Shown here piece by piece: positions 52,312-62,500 of a stretch of DNA of 64,000 nucleotides. Numbering within the stretch: the stretch's first letter is position 1; the number at the start of each line of letters is the position of its first letter. The notes under the pieces were generated by a model, which saw nothing but the letters and a program-made list of their open reading frames with translations, made no database searches and had not been told where the DNA came from. Location of the stretch: assembly GCA_020746105.1 (NCBI GenBank), contig CM036623.1:4954001-5018000 (forward strand). The letters run 5' to 3'. Source of the DNA: Trogon surrucura (Eukaryota; Chordata; Aves; Trogoniformes; Trogonidae). The translations under genes were made by a program, and so were the position numbers.

Positions 52312-54185
52312 CAGGCAATGGCAACTAGCAAACTGAAATTAGTGTCCATGCAGCAAAAATCAGGGATAGCTGTCCCTCTGGGTTAATGGCAGAGGTGACT
52401 ATGGCCAGAGAATCTGTGAAATGAACCCACGGTTCACAACCCGGCCTTGTAAGTAAATCTCTGCAGATGGACAGTGAACTCCTGCCTGTCTCAGCTCTTA
52501 TTCCTGAAGTTGTAACGATTCTGTGATGTTACTGCAGTAACACAGGGAGTGCAAAACTGCATGGTTTTGAAAATCATAGTGCTTATACTAAGACCAGAAA
52601 CCAGGGGTCCTGGTTTTTCTCTTTTCCCGAATTCTCAGGCATTATAGAACCAAGGAGACAACTAGAAGAGATCTTTCTGTTCAAAACTAGTTCTTGCTAA
52701 TATAATAATCAGAAGCATCTTTCAAACTCTTGCAAAGTATTTCTTTACTTCAAAGCTTAAACAACATCAAAGAAAGCATACAGACAAAGCAACGTTGGAA
52801 AGGAAGTAACATGCCCTTATTTTTAGCACTTGCCCACTTGTCACTCTTAAACTCTCATCTGCCTTTCAAATGTAGTGTAATCTAATTTTTATGCACACTG
52901 TATGCTCGTACAGACAATTTCCTCATTTCAGAGCATGTCGAGTTTGGTAAAGGCTTTTGTACTTTTCCTTAACCTGTTTCAGAAATAGCACTGTCACCAT
53001 TTGTCTCAGTAATACACAGGATGATGGAAATTGACATTTTTCTATATTGAAGTGAAAAGAATATTAGTTTTATCAAAGACTAGATCCCTTCTTCCCCTCC
53101 AGTTAGATTTGAATTTGGTCACTTCAGGGCTTACTCTGTAGGATGATTTTAAGCAATGGTCCCTGTGGTTGCAGGCTCTATCACCTAGTAATTGACCATG
53201 ACAGGAATTATATGTCCAAAGCCAAGGGGTAGAGTGAATAGCATATGTCAGGGTCAATTATAAGGTGGAAGACCCTGCACCAAAAAAGACTGCACTGATT
53301 AGAGCATGATGTTGACATGGGAGCTGAAGCTTCAATGTTATTTCAAAGGGCACTGTCACAGCCACCCTTCCTTGAGGTCTCAAAATCAGAGGCAGATTAT
53401 GTCAGTGGTTTATACTACACATGATGTAATAAGTGCAATGGGACATTGAAAGTTACAATTGACTTGCTGGTTTGTTTTTTTTTTTTTCAGTGATAAAATG
53501 CTTTCTCTGTATCGCTTAAAATTAAGCTTGCTACTTTGCTAATTAGGTCAAAACAGCTCCTTACTTATTAGGTTAATTCTCTCTTGAAAAATCTGAGTGT
53601 GAGGTGAAACGAGTATTAAATATGACACAGTTTAAAACAGGTTTGATTGCTAAAGTTATTAACATTATTTGTACTGGAAAAATTGAATACAATAGGAACA
53701 GTGGAATGGAGAGAAAATTGTCCTTTTTATTACTTAAAGCTACCTTTATAAATATTTTATGGTATGGGAAGATTTTTGCAGTGTAACAAATGGGCCAAAA
53801 AAGCTGCTGTCTACTTATTCCCCTGAAACTTCAGCAGCTTTAACCTACTCATATGTTCTTAACCAGCGACAAACCGCAGAACCATTTCCTAAGTGAATAA
53901 CGACCCCAAGTTATGTACCACCACGCTAAGACACTACAGCTCATTCTCAGATTTTCATTGCACCAGACCAACTTTCTGACTCGAAAAGAGCTTCTCAAAA
54001 GCTGTTTCTCTAAATTTCTGTGTCTCTGTAAAAACATCCAGTCATTTCTGACTACAAGATCCCAGTGGTTCAGCTCACGATGATGGAGAAGATACTGTAG
54101 CTTAACCTCATTAACTAGACAACTAATTTCTCTCTATTCTCACGGGTTATTATCCATGACCACATTTTTCCTGAGTGTTTTGCAG

Positions 54186-54401
54186 CCATCAGCTAGATGT
54201 CTAACTCCCAATAAATTAAAGCCTATAGCTTTAGATTCAAAGTTGTTGGATGATGAACACATTATAAGGATTATTGACTCTAAAAGATCTCCTCCAGAGT
54301 GGCTAATAGGAGAACACAGAAATGCTCCAAAATTTCCATCTTCAGAGTCTTTACTGGCAGCTAATACACCTTCACGGGAAACATGCTACGTTAGACAATA
54401 A
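54186..54401 (+). other. Exon-like open segment ending in a stop
   Basis: A fair 3' splice site (cctgagtgttttgcag) ends at 54185. From 54186 a frame is open for 71 codons to TAA at 54399-54401. The frame also runs back to an ATG at 54156, giving 81 codons in all. The peptide has an ordinary soluble composition, with segments such as LDSKLLDDEHIIRIID and RSPPEWLIGEHRN, rather than the Phe/Leu/Lys/Asn bias of chance frames in AT-rich DNA. I do not recognise it. It might be a terminal exon of an unknown gene, a decayed pseudogene piece or chance. Confidence 0.25.
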
Positions 54402-56080
54402 GGACTGGGACATGGGCTTCTTTACAATGAGCTCACCTCTGATCTACAATTGTTTCAATGTAACATTAGAATAGCTTTCACATTTGTTTTGTATTTAAAG
54501 CTTATGCAAATTTAAAAATTGAAATGTTTATTTCTAAAAAATTTGATTTTTTTCTTCATGAGCGAAAGACAGGTTATAAAAGTTCTTCACCCTGTAAATA
54601 CAACATCCACACTTAATTCTTTCATTGAAATCAAAATAGATATATGAAGACTAGAAACTCCTTTGGAACTACTACAATCCAGTGGATTAAGTTGAACAGA
54701 AAAAAAAGGCAAATGAAGGAAAATCTGGCACCATGTACAGGCCATTACCTATTAGTCCAGAACATATATAATGCTACCGTAGGCTAAATTCTGTTTGTGC
54801 TGTAACAGTTAATAAATACAGGTCTGAGAGTCTTCTTGAATGGTACATAGAGGACAAATTAAAGTTGCTGGATTTCGTACTTCTGCAGGAACAAGTCAAA
54901 TCACCCATGAAAACGACAAGCCTTGTCTTATCAGAACTAGGAACTATAGGATTAGCTATATATATTTTTAGTAGTGGAGCACATAAGAGGAAGAAGCCCA
55001 TAGGAGGCCCAGCAAGTCATCCTTCCCAGAGAGTGCTGAGCAGCAGGGCTCTGTCTGTGTGCAGGGCTGGAGACTGAAGTCCCTGCCTGCCTATTTCTGT
55101 CTAAACCAGAAGTGAACAGTGTGACAAGGTGTTGGAGCTAATCTTAGCTGACTGTTTTATCTTGGGCATAATGCACCGTTAGCATGGTCATGTGGAATTC
55201 AGAGGGAAGCTCTTTGGGCAGGCTGAAATGCAGACAGAATGACCTTGAGTCCTTATCTCCACCCAGATGGGAAGATAATGCCTCCTGAGAAATTCCTTTC
55301 ATTCAGATTTTAGTAGTATGTCGATACATCTCATGCTTCCAAAACAGAAGCTTTTCCCCAAAATTCAGTCTATTTCACAGAAGAGTTGATCATATCCTGT
55401 TTACTGTGAAGTAAGTGAAAATTCAGGGAAGTTGTCAACGACAGACTGCAAAAGGAACTCTGCTGCCAGTTTCTTAGTTAAGAAACCTGTAAAATCTCAA
55501 ATAATTTTTCTGTATTACATCAACAGCTTTGGCTACGAACAGCAGCAAAAATTCTGCCACCTGTTAGATGAGGGAAACACCTCTGAGTGCAGGACAATCA
55601 GAGGCAGGACACCCTAATGGGGGCAATAGTGGCACATTGCCAGCTACGCCCACGAATGTCGTGACATTCCCTTTCTGGACTTGGCACAGTAAGCAAAGAA
55701 AGAAACGATTTTAAAAATCTTTGTTTAAAAATGGGAATATTCTTCTAACGTTATGTCTGCTTTATATATGCAGTATTCCGTTACTTACTGGTGATTATAA
55801 TAGGAAATCTTTTAATTAAGAACTTCATTAGTTCACCTTTAACTGCCAATCACTGGATAATTGGCCCTTTTCTAATAGGCACTGCAGCTCAGGTATGCTA
55901 AAGTGACTGTTTCTCAGAATAACTTACTGAAAGTAAGTTATTTTTGGAACTCATTTATAAGAGAACTTAATTAACTATTCCAGATCGTTAGGGATACTGC
56001 ATTGCGGGTTTTTTTTTTTTAATCCTTTGACAGGTTCCTCCAGTTATATTAATTCATTATAATTATTTTCAACTTTCTAG
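54402..56080. other. Intergenic, no gene recognised
   Basis: AT-rich with short frames only. The part 55720-55945 is mixed sequence without repeat signature and includes a perfect inverted repeat listed separately. It could be a conserved non-coding element. Confidence 0.5.
55918..55942. repeat. Perfect inverted repeat, 10-bp arms, 5-nt loop
   Basis: aataacttac (55918-55927) and gtaagttatt (55933-55942) are exactly complementary around tgaaa. The right arm contains a donor-like gtaag word. No poly-T tract follows. Confidence 0.8.
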
Positions 56081-56314
56081 GCAGAAAAAGGGTGTGAAAC
56101 AAGCGCCGAGCCATTGCTGGTTTTCTGTACAAACTAGCCGGTACTTCCCTGAGAAGAAAGGCAGCTTTGGAGAATTTTATTGTTCGAGCTGTTGCAGCAG
56201 TACAGCAGAATGTCTTGGGGCAATCAGCTCGAGAGATGATGCAGTCTCTTTCGTCCACTGTCGTACGGCAGAACCTTTTAAGAGCGTGACACTACACCAG
56301 AGCTATTTCATCAG
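56081..56314 (+). other. Exon-like, CpG-containing segment with splice-site matches
   Basis: A 3' splice site match (ttttcaactttctag) precedes the segment and a consensus donor (CAG/GTGAGT) follows. The 234 nt hold about nine CpGs, unusual for this AT-rich interval. Two plus-strand frames are open. One runs from ATG 56094 through the donor. The other is open for 63 codons (56098-56286, stop TGA 56287-56289) with a helix-like composition including ALENFIVRAVAAVQQN and SAREMMQSLSS. A 69-codon minus frame overlaps. None is a protein I recognise. It lies 3.2 kb upstream of the DPH6 start on the same strand. A non-coding RNA exon, a lost or unknown gene's exon, or an unmethylated regulatory patch are all possible. 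Confidence 0.33.
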
Positions 56315-57894
56315 GTGAGTGAGAGAGAGCAGATTTTCTCACTGAATATATTCCAAACAAACCGAAACCAGCATCTTCCTGGGTAAAAACACAGATTTGT
56401 TTTGAAACCCCACTTTACTAATTCAATTTTGACACACTTCACAAATTCTGGGAGCCAAATCCCGCTTTTTTATTTGTGCAGATAACTACTGATGTCTTCA
56501 TCAAACGGAAGCAAAAATTCCAGTCTCGCTAACAAACGCAGCAGACTTTGGTCCTGCAGTGTCTTACGTAACTTCTACTTCAAACAAGTCTGACTTCTAA
56601 GTGGAAATTTGTTTTTTGAAAGCTGTAAAACTGAATGCAATAGAACCATCTGCTGAAAAAAACCAGCAACATTGTACCAGAACAGATTAGTAATAACAGA
56701 CCTTTGAGACAACAGGGGACTTCAGAATGAATCTCTTTTCCAGATCTAACAACGCTATTTAGAAGAGAGCTTTACAAGTCTTTGAGTATTTGTTATAAAG
56801 CTGTGTGATTATAGCTACTGATTTTATGGCCTCTCCGTTTTCCAAAGCATCAGAATAACTTATGTACACGATTTTTAGACATTCCATGTATCATTACAAA
56901 GTATTGTAAAGGAGCACCTTTAAAGTGTTCACAACTACAAGCTGAATTATTGCTTCTTGTGATAATAAAAAATAAAAATATTTCCTTTAAACCCAGAAAA
57001 GACAGAAGTGATGTATGATAAAATATGCTTTTTTCTTTTCTTTTTTTTTTTTTTTTTGACAATAAATCAAATACCTTTGTTCTGTCTTTTTCACAGTTCC
57101 TCAGAAGTGTGGTTATTTTCTTCCAGTTCATGTACATGTTCATGTACAGTATTGCTTCATCCAGTTTAGCAATCTCTGCTAAAATCTCTGAGTACACTGG
57201 ATTTACAGTTTTAATTCAGAACAGGCCTCCGTTACACTCCCAAGCCAGAAAAAAAGAAATCCCAACCCCCTACCAAAATCCCTGCCCTTTCATCAGAATT
57301 TTACGTCTAAGTAACCCTCTTTCAGATCATCTAAGATGTTCTGAAGAGCAGAAGCTTTCTAAGAATTACACATTAAGTCATTGTCAGTAAACTAGAAGGA
57401 AATTCAACCGTCCTGTAAGCAATTTCGATATAAGTGAAATATTTTGTCTCCTAACTGCTGGCCTATGATAGCCAAAGCATGAACCGAGGGTTTATTTTTT
57501 AAAACACATGCTTTTTCTAATTACTCCCATGCAGAAAAATCCATGTTGTGATTACTACATCTCACAACTAATCAAATGAGTTTGAAACTGATTATAACTT
57601 TTTAACTTTTCAAAAGTATATTGAGGAAGACATCATCAGCTTCATATCTGCCTGTAATTATCCACATGTATTTTGCATGTTACGGTGATTTACTGAACAA
57701 ATAATGTGCAAACTCAAATAACCAAAAAAAAAAAGGTCTTTCAAACTTTTTTGCAAGCTCTACATAAAAAAATCTTACATATTTGTGTCTCTCGGCATTT
57801 ATTTTGGCACAGCTATTACTATAAGCAAAATGCTTTTTGTCAGAATATTTTCTTCTCTATTTTCTTCCATCTTTTCTCTTCCCGGGAACTTCAG
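56315..57894. other. Interval between two exon-like segments
   Basis: AT-rich, with a T17 run at 57041-57057 and an A-run near 57723. Frames of 115-121 codons over the T-rich part are low-complexity artefacts. No gene recognised. Confidence 0.5.
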
Positions 57895-58000
57895 ACCCAG
57901 CAATTTGTGCGCAAGGAACTCGTTTTTCAGAGGCCTGCGCAAAGCCCGATTGGTACGGATTGTTATATGGCCTCGTATAACATCACGTTACAAGGGACTG
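57895..58000 (+). other. Exon-like segment just upstream of the DPH6 CpG island
   Basis: A long pyrimidine tract ending in cccgggaacttcag precedes the segment, and a perfect donor CTG/GTAAGT follows at 58001. The 106 nt contain seven or so CpGs and an inverted CCAAT word (attgg at 57949-57953). Two of three frames are open. Splicing it to DPH6 exon 2 would not keep the DPH6 frame through any open frame, so a protein-coding alternative first exon is unlikely. An upstream non-coding exon or a promoter-proximal element are the better readings. Confidence 0.33.
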
Positions 58001-59561
58001 GTAAGTTAGCACTCGCAATGCATAAAGCATACCTTTCATCCCAGCCCTGAGGAACAAAGCCTTTTATGTTAGCTGCACTGGCTGCTGCAAATAAATTCAA
58101 CGGGAGCTACGAATCGGCGCTCCTGCCCGCTGCCAATTTACCGCTTGGACTGCAGGCACCAGCGGTGGGACCGCGGAAGACGCTGAGCGGGGCAGGGCCG
58201 AGGCTCACCCCCACGGCACAACGTCGTGCCCGCTGACCTGCACGCCAGGCTCCAGCGAGGGTGAGCAACCAGCAAGCACATCGCTGGGTTTCTGTCTGAG
58301 ACAGGGGCAGGCTCTTTGAATCAAAACCTGGAGAGAGGTGGGCCCTCAGGCCACTGCTCAAAGCACTGCCACACACTCCCAGCTTCATCTGGCGGTGTCA
58401 GACTCTCTGACTAACGGTACAATTTCTTCTGTGACTTGGGAGAAATTAACTCGTGCCCGGATTCAGAGAACGGACACTTGGATAAGCTTCCCGTTGATGC
58501 AGCCGGCAAAGCTTTACCGGCGCCAGGCCTGGGCCTAACAGTGGGGCCGCTCGGAAAACCGGCCCAGAACAAGGACTGCACAACAATGAGTTTTGGTCTT
58601 CAGAAGGTGAAGCCCAGGGTGCAGGTGGGCACTGTGTGCTCCTAGGCGAGCACAGAGGCCTTCAACCAGCCGGGCAGCCAGGTCTGCTCTCGCCGCCCTC
58701 CTCGCTTCCCTCTCGCTCCGGCCCCTCCGCACCGGCGCTCAGGGGACGCGGCGGACACTCGGCCGGGGGCCCCTTCATCAGCCCCCGAGGGCAGGGGCCG
58801 AGGGAGCGCCGCTCTCTCGCCCCCTCTCCTCATCAAGCCGGCAGGGCCACGCCGGCGGCCTCCCGGGGCGGCGGGGAGCGCCCACGCCGAGCTCCGTCTC
58901 CCGCAGCCGCGATTACGACCGACCCGCGGCGACTTTCGAAGCGCCGCGGGCCCTACCGGCCTCCCTCCCCGCCGGGAAGCCGGGCGGCGCCTACACCCCG
59001 CAGTCCCGCAGAAGGGAAGTGGGGGGAGCGGGCCGGCCCCCTCGTTCTCCCGGCCCCATTCCCTGCGCAACAGCCGCTGAGCACAGGGTCGGTCCCGCTC
59101 GCAGCGGGCGAGAAGGGACAAGGCGGGAAGGGGAAGCGGTGATCCCACAGCAGCGCGCACCCCGCCCGGGCCTGCGACCGCCCTGCCCTCCATAGGCGTC
59201 CGCCGCGATGCCTCCGCGGCCGCGCCCCGCCACGCCGCCCTCATCTGGGCCACACCCGGCCTCTGCCTGCCCGGCGGGCTGGTGGGTGCGCGGCGGCGGC
59301 GGCGCGGCTGTGCTCGGCACGGAGAGGGTGGCGGCGGGCGGCCTGCCGCGCCTCCCGGTCGCTCAGGCAGTCTTCCGGCCTGCCCCGGGAGGAGGGCCCA
59401 CGAGGGGCGGCGGCCAAGCGGTAGCGGTAGCAACGGCGGAGCCGGCGGCGTGCGCGGCCCCGGGTGGCCGGGCCGGCCGCGTTCCTTCCTCGCTGCGTTT
59501 CGCAGCTGTCACGCACCTCCCCGTTAGCGTTACCGCCCCCCCCCCCGGGCCCGTCAGCAAC

Positions 59562-59584
59562 ATGAGAGTAGTGGCTCTGATCAG
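59562..59584 (+). CDS. DPH6: DPH6 coding exon 1 (start codon to donor)
   Basis: Seven codons (MRVVALI) plus AG of the serine codon, followed by the donor GTAACG at 59585. The start has A at position -3 (agcaacATG), a good context. This start places the PP-loop at residues 8-13 as in known orthologues. The same frame is open upstream for 118 codons to an ATG at 59208, discussed as a finding; I prefer 59562. Confidence 0.93.
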
Positions 59585-62500
59585 GTAACGGGCTGAGGGA
59601 GCGCCCACGCGGGCGGGCGAGGCGGGGCGGGGCGCGGGGGGAGGCCGAGCCCGCTCGGGAGCATCCCGGGGGGCGCGCTCCCCCCAGCGCCGCTCCGGAG
59701 ACCCTCCTGCCCCGGCTCCGTTCCGCTGGCTGCCGCCCCTGCCCTGCCCTGCCCTGCCCTGCCCTGCCCTGCCCTGCTCTGCTCTACCCTGCCCTGCCCG
59801 CCGACGGGGCTCCGGGGGCGGCTTCGCCTGCTGCCTGGGGGCGGCTGCCCGGCAGTGCCGGTCCGAGGCTGCAATAATTCCTCCAGGTTCTTTTTTTTTT
59901 TTTTCCCTGAGTCCTGGGACGCTCCAGTATCTGTTTAAAAAAAAAAAACAAAAAAAAAAACCCCACAACAAAACCACCCAACGCCCCAAATTATTTTTCT
60001 TCATGGCCTGTGCCGGTCTCCAGGCCGGGGGCTGGAGTTCAGCCCGTGTGCAGTTGAATTTCCAGGTGCTTTTTCTGTCCCAACTATCCTAAGATGTCTT
60101 AGGATAGATTTTCTGAACTCTTAACGATAGTTTTGGGGGGGGTTATTTTATTTTTTTTTTTCTTCCAGTATGTCTTTTGAGAGCGGTTTGGTTTTGGGCT
60201 GTTTTCAGAAAGCAGCTCGCTCAGCTCCGTGGCTGCAGCAGGACGCGGCCGTCCTGCAGCTTTTGGTCCCTTTCTGCAGTTCTTGTGTTGTCGGTGGCTT
60301 TTTTTTGTGTGTTTCTAGAAGGAGATCGACATTTTCTAACAAGGACAGGTGTGCTCTTTTAATGAGAACTAACAATTAAAAAAAAAAAAAAGCCAGGAAA
60401 CCTGTAAATGGAGAAAAGATTGTGCAAATGTAAACTATTTTTATTTTTGGGGCACAGTAACTGCTGAACTCTTAACATTTAATGTGTTAAATTCTCTCAG
60501 GCAATGCCTAATATCGAACCGTGTTGAAATTGGGGTTTGGCCACAACAAATGCAAACCATCCAAAGAGGAAAAATTACTGCAAATGTAATCTACATTTTT
60601 CAAGATATGCTTAAATACAGGGAAGGAAAATCAGCTTCAATGCTTTTTTTTCTTGGTTTAGAGATGAAATTCTGTCTTCTGGGTTTATTTATTTTGATAT
60701 TCTCCAAGCAGAGGAATGTGTTAAAAGGCAGGATGAAATAAAATCCTAAAGACAGGTTTCTAACACAATTGCTATTTTAATGGGCAGTTTTACAAGGATG
60801 GATTTAGTTTCAGTAATAGTTTTAAAAAGAGTTTTAGAGAGACATCAAAGTGTCTGAAATCTTTGTAACAGAGCTAACCTCAAAAGATCAGAGGGGAAAA
60901 AATATTCGAAAAGTGCTTCTTACTTTTGAAAAGGTCAGGATTATATATAAAACTACTTTAACCTGTTTGTTGGTTTTTTTTTTTCTTCTAAAACGTTGGC
61001 CACAGTTGAAGTTGATAGTCTTGCCTTGAGGTGGTATTTATGGGGTAAACCCTGTATTATGTTTTGTGCTAAATCGTAGAGGTTTTAAAGCCAGTCTTCC
61101 ACCTGAAACACATTTTCCATCTCTTCAGTTCTTCTAGAATGTTTGTCCTGCAAACAGTTACACTTGTCAATAGAAAAGAATTTTGCTCGGAAGGCTTTTA
61201 TAGATCCGTATCGTTATGGTTGCTGTGTTTTCTCCTGGCATTTTGTTTGTTTATAAACAAAACCTGTTAGCGTTCTCAAAACTAACCCTGACTGTGCCCT
61301 GCATTTGTGCAGTTTTCTACAACCTCGTGATTTTTTTTTTCTGCGATGACAATTGAGAAGAGTCCCCAGGCTACCTCAGTACCTGCCTTCATCCCTCTTA
61401 AAGCTTTTTTTTCTTTCAGTGTTCCTCTTACAGTCTATCAGACAACACGGCCAGGCCCATACTGTGCCGAGTCCACCTTCTTCGCACAGTTTGAGCTCTC
61501 TGGCTTTGTTGGTCTTAACCATCATGGGTGTCACAGCCAGGTTAGAAGGTCTTGTGGGTAGCCACCATTTCATTTTATTTCTTGGTGTGGTTAGTTCTTA
61601 GGGCCATGGTGACAGTAATACAGAAAATAAATAAGAGTAGAACAGCGTGTTATGCAGTGAACACTGCAAATTTCGATAAAGCAATCAGTGGTCAAGTGCA
61701 GGAAATCTGAGTGTAGCTCCATCTGAAGGTATCTTTTTAAAAAAAAAAGAGAGAAAATATTCCTAAGTTGTCCTATTAATAGGTTGTCCTATTTTTTGAT
61801 TTTTTAAAAATAATATTGAAACGCTGTAAATAGTATAGGCAATTATCAACTGTCATATAACAATTTTTCTCACAAGTTGAAGGCAGAACTAGTAGGAGGC
61901 TTTTATTTTTTAGAATGAAGTCATTCAGAAAGAAAAGAGCCTCTGCCTCATTTTTTTCTTAAGCATGAAATTTCACACCGTGGCGTGAATGCTGTACGTA
62001 TTAAAGCTATCAAGCACAGTATCGAGAATTAATGAACATCTGATTTTTAAGAAAAAATTATGCATAGCTTGAAAGAAAGGAGTAGGTATGCATAAAAATA
62101 ACGTCAGGTAGAGATGGAACCTTGAATTAAGGCTTATATTTATATTTACTTTTATAGCATTGAAACATAAGCAACTGGTTTACAAAAAACAGTTAAGTGT
62201 GAAAGGATGTCATGTTACTTACATTATTTCTACTTTAGGTATGGATTATACAGCAAATTAGGTATGGGTTATACAGCAAATTAAGGTCAATATACCAAAT
62301 TTTAGCACGGATAAAAGCAGAAATTGAGGGGAATAACCCTTTGGTTGCATTCCTGTAATGCGTTTTCAAGCTCTTGCGTAGAGGGCTGGATAAAAGTGGG
62401 AATTTTATGTTGGAAATGCTGACAAAGTTTGCTAACGTGGTCACAAGGAAACTCAGGCTGTTGTAGCAAGGGCTGTTTGTACTGTCTGTTCTGCTCTCCA

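Larger units (their letters stand above)
38721..54185. other. Intergenic, no gene recognised
   Basis: Fifteen kilobases without a supported gene. The longest frames (about 120 codons, 47308-47670 minus) are AT-driven and unlike known proteins. The block 44588-44941 has a 117-codon plus-strand frame and slightly raised GC but no recognised motif. A palindrome lies at 41537-41554 (aagggttt-aa-aaaccctt). A run of ten G occurs at 51488-51497. Other items are listed separately. Confidence 0.6.
58105..59850. promoter_or_regulatory. DPH6: CpG island and promoter region of DPH6
   Basis: From about 58105 GC and CpG density rise sharply. They peak between 58680 and 59700 (gcggcgg, ccggcc, gcgcgg words) and fall back after 59850. 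The island covers DPH6 exon 1 and the start of intron 1, as expected for a housekeeping promoter. GC-box clusters (ggcggggcgggg) lie at 59617-59631, just downstream of exon 1. No TATA box is visible near the start, in line with a dispersed CpG-island promoter. A run of eleven C (59536-59546) lies 16 bases before the start codon. CpG-island promoters are often bidirectional, and a divergent non-coding transcript is annotated at human DPH6; a minus-strand transcript could start here. The exact transcription start is not determinable from sequence. Confidence 0.88.

Noticed and set aside
57025-57390. 121-codon plus-strand and 115-codon minus-strand ORFs
   Set aside because: Both start in a T17 run and have Phe/Lys-rich low-complexity composition; no known similarity.
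58636-59142. 168-codon plus-strand ORF in the CpG island
   Set aside because: Pro/Ser/Arg-rich low-complexity translation of GC-rich DNA; no similarity and no support from splice signals.
58642-59433. 263-codon minus-strand ORF in the CpG island
   Set aside because: Composition is Arg/Gly/Ala/Pro throughout, as expected of chance open frames in GC-rich DNA lacking stop codons. No domain is recognisable and it lies over the DPH6 promoter.
59363-60004. 213-codon minus-strand ORF across DPH6 exon 1 and the (CCCTG)n repeat
   Set aside because: It translates a simple repeat and GC-rich promoter DNA on the strand opposite DPH6. The GQGRAGQGRA-type run comes from the repeat.
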